A DNA stretch of 21,581 nt, from contig CAJLXC010000027.1 of assembly GCA_905210545.1 (NCBI GenBank), positions 1 to 21,581 of the forward strand. Direction: 5' to 3'. The position numbers were made by a program, and so were the translations under genes. Shown piece after piece: positions 8,194 to 15,574 of the stretch. Source of the stretch: an uncultured Eubacteriales bacterium (lineage in GTDB: Bacteria > Bacillota > Clostridia > Christensenellales > Borkfalkiaceae). The notes under the pieces are model-generated. The model was not told the origin of the DNA. It made no database searches and worked only from the letters and a program-made list of their open reading frames with translations. Positions within the stretch are counted from its first letter, which is position 1, and every line of letters starts with the position of its first letter.

Positions 8194-9491
8194 GTTTAAT
8201 TAAAGCAAAACGCTACCCTTACGGTAGCAGAATACGCGGAACGAAGCTGTCGCGGAACTTCCCGATAGAAGACTTCCCCGCGCCGAAAACGGTTTATATA
8301 TCCGTTTCGCAACACATAGGCGCGCCCGCAATCCCCGTTGTCAACGTAGGCGACGCGGTTAAAAAAGGACAATTGATAGCAGAAGCTTCCGGCGCGATTT
8401 CCGCAAACGTGTTTTCTTCCGTTTCGGGAACGGTCGCCGATATCCGCGATATAGTAAACGGACTCGGTCAGACTCAGAAGCATATCGTTATAGAAAACGA
8501 CTTTAAAAACGAAGAAGTACGATTTGACGACGTAAAAGATTTCGAACCGCAAACGATTATAGAACGAGTAAGACTTGCAGGGATCGTTGGTCTCGGCGGC
8601 GCGGGCTTTCCCACGGCGGTTAAACTTTCGCCCAAAAATCCGCTTGACACGCTGGTTATAAACGGTGCGGAATGCGAACCTTATCTCACCTGCGACTATC
8701 GCCTTATGATAGAGAAAACGGACGAGATTTATAAGGGCATAAAATACGTTGCCCGCGCGCTCAACATAAAGCACATCGTTATGGGTATAGAAATAAATAA
8801 GCCCGAAGCGATAGAAGCCTTTAAAAAATACGACGACGTAGAGCTTGCGGTTTTGAGAAAACAATACCCTATGGGCAGCGAAAAACATATCATTTACGTT
8901 ACTACGGGCAGGAAAGTTCCCGCAGGCAAAATGCCGTTCGACGTAGGTTGCTGCGTGCAGAACGTTAAAACGCTGCTCGCCTGTTATGAAGCGATAGAAC
9001 ACAACAAACCGCTAACCGACAACGTCGTTACGGTCAGCGGCAGAGGAATCGCTTCGCCGAAGAATCTGCGCGTGCCGCTCGGAACGCCTTATTCGGAACT
9101 TATCGAATATTGCGGCGGCAAGTCCGAAGACACCGTAAAAGTGGTAGCGGGCGGACCTATGATGGGCAAAGCTCTGGCAAGTCTCACTCAATACACCCGC
9201 AAAACCGATTCGGGCGTGCTTTGCCTTAAAAAAGGCGAAACGAACACGGACGAGCCTTCTAACTGCATAAACTGCGGCGTTTGCGCAAGGAACTGCCCTA
9301 TGCGACTTATGCCGATGTATATAGAAAGCTTTGCTTTGAGCGGCGACTACGCCGGTGCGGAAAAATACGGCGCGATGAACTGCATAGAATGCGGTCTCTG
9401 CGCTTATAACTGCCCCGCGAAACGCGCGCTTGTGCAAAGCATTTCTTCCGCCAAAGCAAAAATCAAGGAGATGAAGAAAAATGGCAGATAA
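8190..9491 (+). CDS. rnfC: Electron transport complex subunit RnfC
   Basis: The 433-aa peripheral cytoplasmic subunit passes electrons between the complex and NAD(H). It has an N-terminal barrel-sandwich domain and the flavin/NADH-binding loop GLGGAGFPT at residues 134-142. Two 4Fe-4S ferredoxin motifs follow near the C terminus, with cysteines C359/C362/C365/C369 and C398/C401/C404/C408. The start is TTG at 8190, supported by AGGAGG (8177-8182) 7 nt upstream and by the typical N terminus. The TTG overlaps the TGA of the preceding gene (TTGA). The 3' end overlaps rnfD by 11 nt. The length is typical of clostridial RnfC, which lacks the long Ala/Lys-rich C-terminal extension of gammaproteobacterial versions. 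Confidence 0.96.
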   Translation: MSLIKAKRYPYGSRIRGTKLSRNFPIEDFPAPKTVYISVSQHIGAPAIPVVNVGDAVKKGQLIAEASGAISANVFSSVSGTVADIRDIVNGLGQTQKHIVIENDFKNEEVRFDDVKDFEPQTIIERVRLAGIVGLGGAGFPTAVKLSPKNPLDTLVINGAECEPYLTCDYRLMIEKTDEIYKGIKYVARALNIKHIVMGIEINKPEAIEAFKKYDDVELAVLRKQYPMGSEKHIIYVTTGRKVPAGKMPFDVGCCVQNVKTLLACYEAIEHNKPLTDNVVTVSGRGIASPKNLRVPLGTPYSELIEYCGGKSEDTVKVVAGGPMMGKALASLTQYTRKTDSGVLCLKKGETNTDEPSNCINCGVCARNCPMRLMPMYIESFALSGDYAGAEKYGAMNCIECGLCAYNCPAKRALVQSISSAKAKIKEMKKNGR

Positions 9492-10479
9492 TCAGGAACT
9501 TTTGGTTTATTCGCCTTCCCCGCACATTAAAAAGCCGATAACCACACGTCGCATTATGATAGACGTCTGCATCGCGCTTTTGCCTGCGGCGATTATGGGC
9601 GTAGTTTATTTCGGACTTAAAGCGTTGCTGCTTCTCGTTCTGTCCGTGGTTTCGGCTGTCGCGAGCGAAGCGATTTATCTTCTTGCAGAACGCAAAACCA
9701 TAAGCGAAATAATAAAAAAATTCGACTTTTCTTCCTGCGTTACGGGATTGTTGCTCGGTCTTACCGTCGGCACGAACTACCCCTGGTATTCCGTAATACT
9801 CGGCGCGGCGTTTTCCGTCGTCGTGGTAAAAATGCTTTTCGGCGGAACGGGTAAAAACCTCGTAAACCCCGCCATCACGGGCAGAATCTTTATATTTATG
9901 TCCTTTCAGTCCGTGGTCGGCAAATGGGCGCTGCCTCGCATCGCTTCCGTTGCGGGCGGCTCGGTAGAAACGGGCGCAACCATTATAGAAAGCATTATGA
10001 AAGGAAGCATTCCTACCCTTTCTAATCTCGATCTGCTGCTCGGAACGGGACTTCCCGGGTGCATAGGCGAAACCTGTAAGGTCGCGCTTATTCTCGGCGG
10101 AATTTATCTCGTATACCGCAAAATAATAAACCCCGTCTACCCCGTTATTTACGTGGGCGTCGCGGGTTTGTTCGCGGTCGCGCTCAAAGACTTCGATTTC
10201 AACTACTTTTTGCCCTCGATTTTATCAGGCGGTCTGATTATCGGCGCGATATTTATGGCAACCGACTACACGACCACCCCCAACACCAAGCTCGGCAATA
10301 TCATCTATTTCGTTTGCCTCGGGCTTCTGACGGCAGGACTCAGAGAAGCCACGGATATGGAAGTTACTTCGTTTGCGATATTGCTTATGAATCTTCTCGT
10401 TCCGCTTTTCGATAAGTTCATCGTAAACAAGCCGTTCGGTTACGAAAAGAAGAAAAAAGTAAAAGGAGGCGCGCAATGA
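9481..10479 (+). CDS. rnfD: Electron transport complex subunit RnfD
   Basis: The 332-aa integral membrane subunit, NqrB/RnfD family, has about 9-10 hydrophobic segments. It carries SVETGATII around residues 161-169; the threonine T167 in the GAT motif is the expected site of covalent FMN attachment through a phosphoester bond. Other family landmarks are NPAITGRIFIFMSF and the late GAIFMATDYTTTP segment. It overlaps rnfC by 11 nt and rnfG by 4 nt, so it is tightly coupled. Flavinylation requires an ApbE-type FMN transferase, which is not encoded in this window. Confidence 0.96.
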   Translation: MADNQELLVYSPSPHIKKPITTRRIMIDVCIALLPAAIMGVVYFGLKALLLLVLSVVSAVASEAIYLLAERKTISEIIKKFDFSSCVTGLLLGLTVGTNYPWYSVILGAAFSVVVVKMLFGGTGKNLVNPAITGRIFIFMSFQSVVGKWALPRIASVAGGSVETGATIIESIMKGSIPTLSNLDLLLGTGLPGCIGETCKVALILGGIYLVYRKIINPVYPVIYVGVAGLFAVALKDFDFNYFLPSILSGGLIIGAIFMATDYTTTPNTKLGNIIYFVCLGLLTAGLREATDMEVTSFAILLMNLLVPLFDKFIVNKPFGYEKKKKVKGGAQ

Positions 10480-11042
10480 GCAAATTCTTTAAAAGCGTCT
10501 GGTTCAAGTGTATTTTCGTACTTCTCGCCATCGCGCTTGTATCGGGCGGTCTGCTTGCCGTTTTCAACGACGTTTTGTACGTTACGCCGGAAGAAAGAAC
10601 GGGCAGAGCGATAAAGAAAATATACGGCGAAAAAAAAGAATATTCGATCGTATTCGATAAAGACAACGGCGACGACGTAACGGAATACGATTTCGGCGCG
10701 ATCGAAAAATATTATACCGTCGGAGAAGACAAGCTATTTAAAGCGACCGGCTATAACGGTTATAAAAACGGCACGGTCACGCTGTGGATAAAGGTTACCG
10801 CTAAAGACGGCAAAAACGTTATCGACAAGGTAATTCTCGAAAGCTACGAAAAGCAAACCCTTATGAGCAAACTCGGCAACGATTATTACGACGGGTTTCT
10901 TAAAGACGTAACCGACAGCTACTTTACCGTGGACGCGAACGGCGGAGATTATTCCAACCCCGTTTCGGGCGCGACCAAATCCGCGACCGCCGGCATAAAC
11001 GCCGTCAACTGCGTAATTAAATTTCTGGGAGGCGAAAAATGA
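10476..11042 (+). CDS. rnfG: Electron transport complex subunit RnfG
   Basis: The 188-aa subunit has one N-terminal membrane anchor (about residues 10-31) and an extracytoplasmic FMN-binding domain. The motif PVSGATKSA (162-170) is the standard flavinylation site, with T167 as the FMN-bearing residue. RnfG relays electrons on the outer face between RnfD and the RnfA/E core. The protein is short but complete for the family. Its ATG overlaps the rnfD stop (ATGA), with AAAGGAGG in front. Its own stop overlaps the rnfE start in the same way. Confidence 0.95.
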   Translation: MSKFFKSVWFKCIFVLLAIALVSGGLLAVFNDVLYVTPEERTGRAIKKIYGEKKEYSIVFDKDNGDDVTEYDFGAIEKYYTVGEDKLFKATGYNGYKNGTVTLWIKVTAKDGKNVIDKVILESYEKQTLMSKLGNDYYDGFLKDVTDSYFTVDANGGDYSNPVSGATKSATAGINAVNCVIKFLGGEK

Positions 11043-11734
11043 AAACGAATTTCGGAAAAATAGCAAAAGACGGGCTTCTGTCGTCTAACCCCACGCTGAA
11101 ACTCGTGCTCGGCACATGCCCCACTCTCGCGCTTACAACTATGGCGATGAACGGCATAGGTATGGGTCTTGCGGTTACGTTCGTGCTTATTTGCAGCAAC
11201 GTTATCATCTCGGCTTTGAGAAAAGTCATTCCGAACGAAGTCCGTATCCCCGCCTTCGTCCTTATAATCGCTACGTTCGTTACTATGGTAAGGCTTGCGC
11301 TCGACTACGCAATGCCCGATCTTTACGAATCTTTGGGTTTATATCTGCCGCTTATCGTCGTAAACTGCATTATTCTCGCGCGTGCGGAAAGCTTTGCAAG
11401 CAAAAACGGAGTACTTGCTTCCGCTTGCGACGGTTTGTTTATGGGATTAGGTTTTACGCTCGCATTAACGCTTATGGGCGCGTTCCGCGAAATTCTCGGG
11501 AGCGGCAAAATCTTCGGATACAGACTTTGGGATTTTTCTATCGACTTCTTTGCGTCGAGCGCGGGCGCGTTCTTCACGTTCGCGTTGTTTATCGCGGCGT
11601 TTAACGCCGTGTCGGAAAAAATCAAACGCGACAAAGAGATCAAAGCTTATAAATCGATGCTTGCGGCAGACGTTTCCGAAAAAACCGCAACGGAAACGCC
11701 CGCCGGGCAAGAAAAAGACGGAGAGGTGAAATAA
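11039..11734 (+). CDS. rnfE: Electron transport complex subunit RnfE
   Basis: The 231-aa integral membrane subunit has six transmembrane segments and pairs with RnfA. Conserved cysteines lie in the two inverted-repeat half-helices: LGTCPTLALTT (C27) and LPLIVVNCIILARAE (C110). In related Rnf/Nqr structures these residues, with those of RnfA, hold a membrane 2Fe-2S centre. The GAFREILGSG segment is typical of RnfE. There is a hydrophilic C-terminal tail of about 35 residues. ATGA overlap with rnfG and a 2-nt gap to rnfA indicate translational coupling. Confidence 0.95.
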   Translation: MKTNFGKIAKDGLLSSNPTLKLVLGTCPTLALTTMAMNGIGMGLAVTFVLICSNVIISALRKVIPNEVRIPAFVLIIATFVTMVRLALDYAMPDLYESLGLYLPLIVVNCIILARAESFASKNGVLASACDGLFMGLGFTLALTLMGAFREILGSGKIFGYRLWDFSIDFFASSAGAFFTFALFIAAFNAVSEKIKRDKEIKAYKSMLAADVSEKTATETPAGQEKDGEVK

Positions 11735-11736
11735 TT

Positions 11737-12345
11737 ATGGGACAATTTTTAATGATTATCGTTTCCGCGGTATTTATAAACAACTTCGTCGTGGTTCAGT
11801 TTCTGGGTATATGCCCGTTCCTCGGCGTAAGCAAAGACTTTAAGTCCGCGCTCGGCATGGGGCTGGCGGTTACGTTCGTAATGACGCTCACGTGCCTTAT
11901 CACCTATCCTATCTATACTTACGTGTTAGTGCCGCTTAAAATCGAATTTATGGAAATCATCGTTTTCATATTCATAATTGCGGCTATAGTGCAGATGATA
12001 GAAATGGCTCTTAAAAAATTCTCGCCCACGTTATATAACGCAATGGGAATTTATCTCCCGCTAATAACGACCAACTGCGCCGTTTTAGGCGTTGCGGAGC
12101 TTGTTATCGATACCGAACAGATAGCTTCGCTTATCGGCATCGCCGCGGGTTCTATGAATATGGCTTATGCGGTGCTTTACGGGCTTTTCGCGGGACTCGG
12201 CTTTACGGTCGCAATCGTGATTATGAGCGGACTCAGAGAAAAAATCGCAAGACTGCCCATAAAGAAAAGTCTTAAAGGCTTTCCTATCGCAATGATTACT
12301 GCCTGCTTCATCGCTATGGCGTTTTACGTATTCGCTTTAATTTAA
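11737..12345 (+). CDS. rnfA: Electron transport complex subunit RnfA
   Basis: The 202-aa integral membrane subunit has six transmembrane segments and is homologous to RnfE in inverted topology. The motifs LGICPFLGVSK (C26) and LPLITTNCAVLGVAE (C113) supply the second pair of cysteines for the inter-subunit Fe-S centre known from Rnf/Nqr structures. The start follows a GGAGAGGTG ribosome site that overlaps the end of rnfE. The length is typical. Only 10 nt separate it from rnfB. Confidence 0.96.
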   Translation: MGQFLMIIVSAVFINNFVVVQFLGICPFLGVSKDFKSALGMGLAVTFVMTLTCLITYPIYTYVLVPLKIEFMEIIVFIFIIAAIVQMIEMALKKFSPTLYNAMGIYLPLITTNCAVLGVAELVIDTEQIASLIGIAAGSMNMAYAVLYGLFAGLGFTVAIVIMSGLREKIARLPIKKSLKGFPIAMITACFIAMAFYVFALI

Positions 12346-12355
12346 GGAGAATGTT

Positions 12356-13174
12356 ATGGAAAATTTATTATTAGCCGCCGTAAACGTTAATAAACTGTTG
12401 ATCATATTAGGACTCGTCGCGATTATCGCAATCGTGTTTGCCGCGCTTATCGTTCTCGTATCAAAGCTTTGCGCCGTTCCCAAAAACGAAAAAGCGGAAA
12501 AAATTCGCGAAAACCTTGCGGGAGCAAACTGCGGCGGTTGTGGGTTTGCCGGTTGCGACGACTTTGCAAAAGCTCTTGCAGAGGGCAGAGCCGATATTAA
12601 AAACTGCGGACCTACCCCTGTCGAAAACAAAGCTAAAATAGCGGAAATTCTCGGGCAACCGTTCTCCTCTTCGGAACGCAAAATTGCCGTCGTCCGTTGC
12701 GGGGGCGGCGATGCTTGCAACGATAAATTCGACTACGTGGGCAACGAAAGCTGCGAAGCGCAGGTCTTGTTTATGAACGGCAAAAAAAGCTGTGAAAACG
12801 GCTGTTTAGGCGGCGGAACGTGCCTTAAAAACTGCGCCTATAACGCTGTGCGCGTAGAAAACGGTCTTGCCCGTATAGACGGCGCGCTCTGCGAAGCTTG
12901 CGGCGTATGCGCCAAAAACTGCCCTAAAAAGCTTATCGACTTCGTTCCGTATACGGCTAAGGTATACGTGGCTTGCTCTTCGCATTGCAAAGGCAAAGAC
13001 GTTATGAGTAAGTGTCAGGTCGGCTGCATAGGTTGCGGACTCTGCGCAAAGCTTTGCCCGCAAAAAGCAATCACACTCGCAGACAATCTGCCCGTAATCG
13101 ATTATTCCAAATGCGTCGGCTGTAAACTCTGCGTACAAAAGTGTCCGAGAAAAAGCATCAGAACCTTCGCCTGA
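12356..13174 (+). CDS. rnfB: Electron transport complex subunit RnfB (polyferredoxin)
   Basis: The 272-aa subunit accepts electrons from ferredoxin. One N-terminal transmembrane helix (about residues 13-37) is followed by a 4Fe-4S domain with C59, C62, C67 and C84 in NCGGCGFAGC and the later NCGP. A C-rich ferredoxin region follows: SCENGCLGGGTC (C146-C160 cluster), then classical CxxCxxCxxxC motifs starting at C179, C224 and C253. The cluster-rich form is typical of clostridial and acetogen RnfB rather than the shorter proteobacterial one. AAGGAG precedes the ATG. It is the last rnf gene, and a strong terminator lies 50 nt downstream. Confidence 0.96.
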   Translation: MENLLLAAVNVNKLLIILGLVAIIAIVFAALIVLVSKLCAVPKNEKAEKIRENLAGANCGGCGFAGCDDFAKALAEGRADIKNCGPTPVENKAKIAEILGQPFSSSERKIAVVRCGGGDACNDKFDYVGNESCEAQVLFMNGKKSCENGCLGGGTCLKNCAYNAVRVENGLARIDGALCEACGVCAKNCPKKLIDFVPYTAKVYVACSSHCKGKDVMSKCQVGCIGCGLCAKLCPQKAITLADNLPVIDYSKCVGCKLCVQKCPRKSIRTFA

Positions 13175-13223
13175 TTTTCTCCCGGCGACAAACGACGAAC
13201 TTCGTCTGTAAAAAATAAGCGGT

Positions 13224-13260
13224 AAGCCCGCAAACCGTTCGGTTTGCGGGCTTTTTCTTT
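13224..13260 (+). terminator. Intrinsic terminator of the rnf operon
   Basis: AAGCCCGCAAACC (13224-13236) and GGTTTGCGGGCTT (13241-13253) form a perfect 13-bp stem with a GTTC loop, followed by a T-rich tail (13252-13260). The tail overlaps the stop codon of a minus-strand 32-aa ORF, so the hairpin may also limit leftward transcription. Confidence 0.93.
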
Positions 13261-13357
13261 ATTGTGCGTCAGCTAATCCGATTGAACAAGCTTTTTGTAA
13301 TCCAAGTTGTTCATATTCTTCTTTAAGGTTTTTTATTTTTACAATTTTATATTTCAT
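13259..13357 (-). CDS. Small ORF (32 aa) coupled to the immunity-like gene
   Basis: The ORF encodes a charged 32-residue peptide, beginning MKYKIVKIKNLKEEYEQLG and ending GLADAQ. The ATG is 1 nt after the TAA of the 109-aa gene, an arrangement typical of translational re-initiation, and there is no separate ribosome site. I do not recognise the peptide. It could be a true third gene of the cassette or the 5' remnant of a longer gene cut off when the cassette inserted next to the rnf terminator. Confidence 0.35.
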   Translation of the reverse strand: MKYKIVKIKNLKEEYEQLGLQKACSIGLADAQ

Positions 13358-13358
13358 T

Positions 13359-13688
13359 TTACGAATTATAATCGTAAGGAATTTTATTCTTCCTTTCTCC
13401 TTTTAGGTTTAATATATATCCGTCTTCCACCTTACACCACCAATTAGGGTTATGTCCTGGTAAATCTTCCAAAATATCTTCGTCGGTCATATTAGAACTT
13501 TTTACAACTTCTAAATCACTTACGTGTATCATAATTTCAGCATAGTCACTTCCGTCTTTATTACTAAAAACAACTTCATATTCATCATTACGAAGCCACG
13601 CAAAAATAATTGTACCTATCGCTCCTTTTTTAACGCCTTCACTTTCATATTTATCTGTTAAAACCTTTACTTCGTCTAGCCATTTCAT
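13359..13688 (-). CDS. Small acidic protein, probable immunity protein of the adjacent toxin-like gene
   Basis: The 109-aa acidic soluble protein has no membrane segments. The middle part (about residues 20-58, KKGAIGTIIFAWLRNDEYEV onward) resembles the small beta-barrel DUF4926-like proteins found beside toxins. The C-terminal part has the tail PNWWCKVEDGYILNL and KNKIPYDYNS. The start ATG has AAGGAGAAAAG upstream, and only 12 nt separate it from the end of the 188-aa gene on the same strand. Gene size, acidity and order (toxin, then immunity) fit a polymorphic-toxin immunity protein. This function is inferred from context, since no experimentally known immunity family can be named with confidence. 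Confidence 0.6.
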   Translation of the reverse strand: MKWLDEVKVLTDKYESEGVKKGAIGTIIFAWLRNDEYEVVFSNKDGSDYAEIMIHVSDLEVVKSSNMTDEDILEDLPGHNPNWWCKVEDGYILNLKGERKNKIPYDYNS

Positions 13689-13700
13689 AATCTTTTCTCC

Positions 13701-14267
13701 TTAATCTTTTATTAAAGGTGTTGCAATTTTAATCTTTCCAAACGGCCATGCTACACAACCCACGTGGCAATTGAACTTTTCTTTTGTGTGGTCTCTTTTG
13801 CCGTTTAACATAACGTTCACAGTAAAATGTTGTCCATTTATATTTAATGCCTTTAATTTATAATCGCCCAATAAAAATTTATGTTCTACTTCTGATTGAA
13901 TTAAGTGATACAACTCATTGGCATCTTCAATAATATATCCCATAGTTCGCATCATTGCTTTCTTATCTTCGTTTACAAAAAGATAACCTGTAATTTTCTG
14001 CAAAGGAAAATCAAAAACAACTTCCGTTAAATCGTATTTTTTATTTTTACATTTGCAATATGGATGATAATAAATAGGCTTATTATCATTTTTAAATACC
14101 GTGTCGTTTAAAGCAACGCATAACGCACAAGTTCTTGTTTTATCATCTTTTACGGCAACGCCGTTGCAAGTTTCTATATTCTCAGGACTAATATTCTCTC
14201 TTATAACAAATCCGTTCCCTCTAATCCCAAAAATATTATCTAAAATCCATCTTATATTTTCAAACAT
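13701..14267 (-). CDS. Toxin-like protein with MuF-type CxxC...HPxCxC motif
   Basis: The 188-aa protein carries C47-x2-C50 ... H68-P-x-C71-x-C73 within TCALCVALND and YYHPYCKCK. This matches the metal-binding or structural tail of phage Mu F/minor-head-type domains, which often precede C-terminal toxin domains in firmicute prophages and conjugative elements. The C-terminal half ends in a compact motif around NINGQHFTVNVMLNGKRDH and GKIKIATPL that I do not recognise. The protein is far shorter than normal MuF toxins, and the N terminus looks cut. A near-consensus promoter sits directly against the ATG, leaving no leader, so the start is doubtful. Codon and base use are AT-rich compared with rnf. 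Together with the downstream small acidic gene it looks like an orphan toxin/immunity cassette. Confidence 0.5.
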   Translation of the reverse strand: MFENIRWILDNIFGIRGNGFVIRENISPENIETCNGVAVKDDKTRTCALCVALNDTVFKNDNKPIYYHPYCKCKNKKYDLTEVVFDFPLQKITGYLFVNEDKKAMMRTMGYIIEDANELYHLIQSEVEHKFLLGDYKLKALNINGQHFTVNVMLNGKRDHTKEKFNCHVGCVAWPFGKIKIATPLIKD

Positions 14268-14296
14268 ATTATATCATATATCCCCTTAAATTTCAA
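14268..14296 (-). promoter_or_regulatory. Promoter-like motif abutting the toxin-like gene
   Basis: On the minus strand TTGAAA (14291-14296) and TATAAT (14268-14273) are 17 bp apart. The -10 box is immediately followed by the ATG at 14267, so transcripts from it would begin inside the gene. Either the match is fortuitous in AT-rich DNA or the annotated start is not the real one. Confidence 0.4.
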
Positions 14297-14331
14297 AAGC
14301 CTGAAAGATTTTTCTTCTTTCGGGCTTTTTG
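14296..14331. terminator. Hairpin terminator upstream of the toxin-like gene
   Basis: AAAGCCTGAAAG (14296-14307) pairs with CTTTCGGGCTTT (14317-14328) with one G-U wobble and a 9-nt loop. Five T follow on the plus strand (14326-14330). On the minus strand the run is shorter (TTTT). It may insulate the toxin-like gene from leftward read-through or stop plus-strand transcription. No plus-strand gene precedes it. Confidence 0.6.
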
Positions 14332-14433
14332 TTTATAGTATAACACGGCTTTTTTAATAGTCAATGGGTTTATGACAATAAAAAACAACCTAATTAAACA
14401 TTTCGTTCAATTAGATTGCTATTGGTTGCGGGG

Positions 14434-14538
14434 GTGGGATTTGCTTCTCTCGAGCCTCCCGCAAAACAGTCCGCCGGACTGTTTTCTTGCCTAACGGCAA
14501 GCACGCCCTATCGGGCTGGCTCCTAATTCAAATCCCAC
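14434..14538. ncRNA. Cloverleaf-like structured element (candidate RNA or mobile palindromic repeat)
   Basis: In a 405-bp stretch without a gene, nested pairings are visible. An outer 10-bp stem joins GTGGGATTTG (14434-14443) to CAAATCCCAC (14529-14538). An inner stem joins GAGCC (14452-14456) to GGCTC (14518-14522). Three hairpins lie inside: an 11-bp palindrome 14463-14485, CTTGCC-TAAC-GGCAAG (14486-14501) and GCCC-TATC-GGGC (14505-14516). The outer arms resemble tRNA T-arms. Read on the minus strand, the left arm runs on into CCCCCGCAACCA, like the 3' end of an initiator tRNA. No anticodon or D arm fits a real tRNA. The strand of transcription is unknown. Confidence 0.5.
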
Positions 14539-14560
14539 ACCTATTTGCTCTCAACATCAT

Positions 14561-14597
14561 AAAAAAGGACGCACGTTTTTTGTGCGTCCTTTTTTTT
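14561..14597. terminator. Bidirectional terminator downstream of fic gene
   Basis: GGACGCAC (14567-14574) and GTGCGTCC (14582-14589) form an 8-bp stem. It is extended by six A-T pairs, with a 7-nt loop (GTTTTTT). Eight T follow on the plus strand (14590-14597). The A6 run at 14561-14566 gives a T6 tail on the minus strand. It can terminate the leftward fic transcript and the structured element in the other direction. Confidence 0.85.
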
Positions 14598-14672
14598 GTG
14601 GTTGCACGACCGAGTGTCAAATTGAACTGTTTAACTATAAGTGGTCAGTCGGGGTGATTTTAAGGCTATAAA

Positions 14673-15563
14673 CTACCCTAAAATCTTTAAATATTCGGTA
14701 AGTCTTGCGTTTAAGTATTCCGCAAAGAGTTTCGTCATCGCCGACAAGTCTTTTTTAACGTAATAAGCGTCAAACGCGTCGTAATATCTTTTTCTATCGG
14801 TAAACTTAATGTCTATCGGCGGATAACCCGCTTTCATAAGTTCTAAATTTATAAGCAATCTTCCAGTTCTGCCGTTGCCGTCGATAAACGGGTGTATCCC
14901 TTCAAAACGAATATGAAACTCCGCAAGTTTTTCCGCTATATTCCTGTTGTCCTTTTTATAATCTTGCAACAACTCATACATTTTCGGTTCGATAAGATAA
15001 GGTTGCACGGGTTCGTGATGCGCGCCCATAATTCGAACGGGGATTTTACGGTAAACGCCTTTATCCATAGGCTTATCCGCGAGAACGAGTGAGTGTATTT
15101 GTTTTATCACGCTTTCTGTGATTTCCGCTTTTTCTTTCACTAAATCAACGACGAAATAAAACGCGTCCTTATGTCCTACGACTTCCAAATGGTCTTTAAG
15201 CGGTTTTTTATCGACGGTAAGCCCGCGCAAAACCATTTCCGTTTCGCGCAACGTAAGCGTATTACCTTCGATAGCGTTGGAGTTATAGGTATATTCTACC
15301 ATAAAATCGTCGTAAAGCCTTTGGACTTCACCTTCGGTAAGCGGTCTTTTGGTGTCAAGTTCGGCTTTTTTCTTTTCTATTAAAGAAATAAGGTTTATCT
15401 TCGCCTTAATTCTGCCGTCGGCAGGCTTATCCGCCGTATCGGGGATATACCAAATTTTACCTATGCGGTATGCCCCGTCTATTTGTCCGTTTTCACATAG
15501 AACTCTCACACGCCTATCCGAAATATTCCACTTTTCGGACGCTTGTTTTACCGTCATTGCCAT
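14673..15563 (-). CDS. Fic family protein with N-terminal HTH domain
   Basis: The 296-aa protein has a DNA-binding HTH of the excisionase/MerR-like type at residues 1-45 (MTVKQASEKWNISDRRVRVL). A Fic_N-type segment follows, with the inhibitory motif S95-N-A-I-E99-G100. The Fic core carries the catalytic HPFIDGNGRTGR at 224-235. Fic enzymes usually transfer AMP to target proteins. The inhibitory motif N-terminal to the core makes this a class II, self-inhibited enzyme, with no separate antitoxin needed. The ATG at 15563 is chosen over an upstream in-frame start because AAAAGGAG lies 7 nt before it and a perfect promoter overlaps the upstream option. Three phased repeats in that promoter suggest that the HTH represses its own gene. 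Confidence 0.93.
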   Translation of the reverse strand: MAMTVKQASEKWNISDRRVRVLCENGQIDGAYRIGKIWYIPDTADKPADGRIKAKINLISLIEKKKAELDTKRPLTEGEVQRLYDDFMVEYTYNSNAIEGNTLTLRETEMVLRGLTVDKKPLKDHLEVVGHKDAFYFVVDLVKEKAEITESVIKQIHSLVLADKPMDKGVYRKIPVRIMGAHHEPVQPYLIEPKMYELLQDYKKDNRNIAEKLAEFHIRFEGIHPFIDGNGRTGRLLINLELMKAGYPPIDIKFTDRKRYYDAFDAYYVKKDLSAMTKLFAEYLNARLTEYLKILG

Positions 15564-15574
15564 AATTTTGCTCC

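Noticed and set aside
8196..9002. Minus-strand open frame (268 aa) opposite rnfC
   Set aside because: It lies wholly inside rnfC, which has clear conserved motifs; composition is that of an antisense shadow.
14427..14541. A real tRNA gene
   Set aside because: Only T-arm-like and CCA-like pieces are present. The left arm reads as a 3' tRNA end on the minus strand, but no anticodon, D arm or acceptor partner could be placed.
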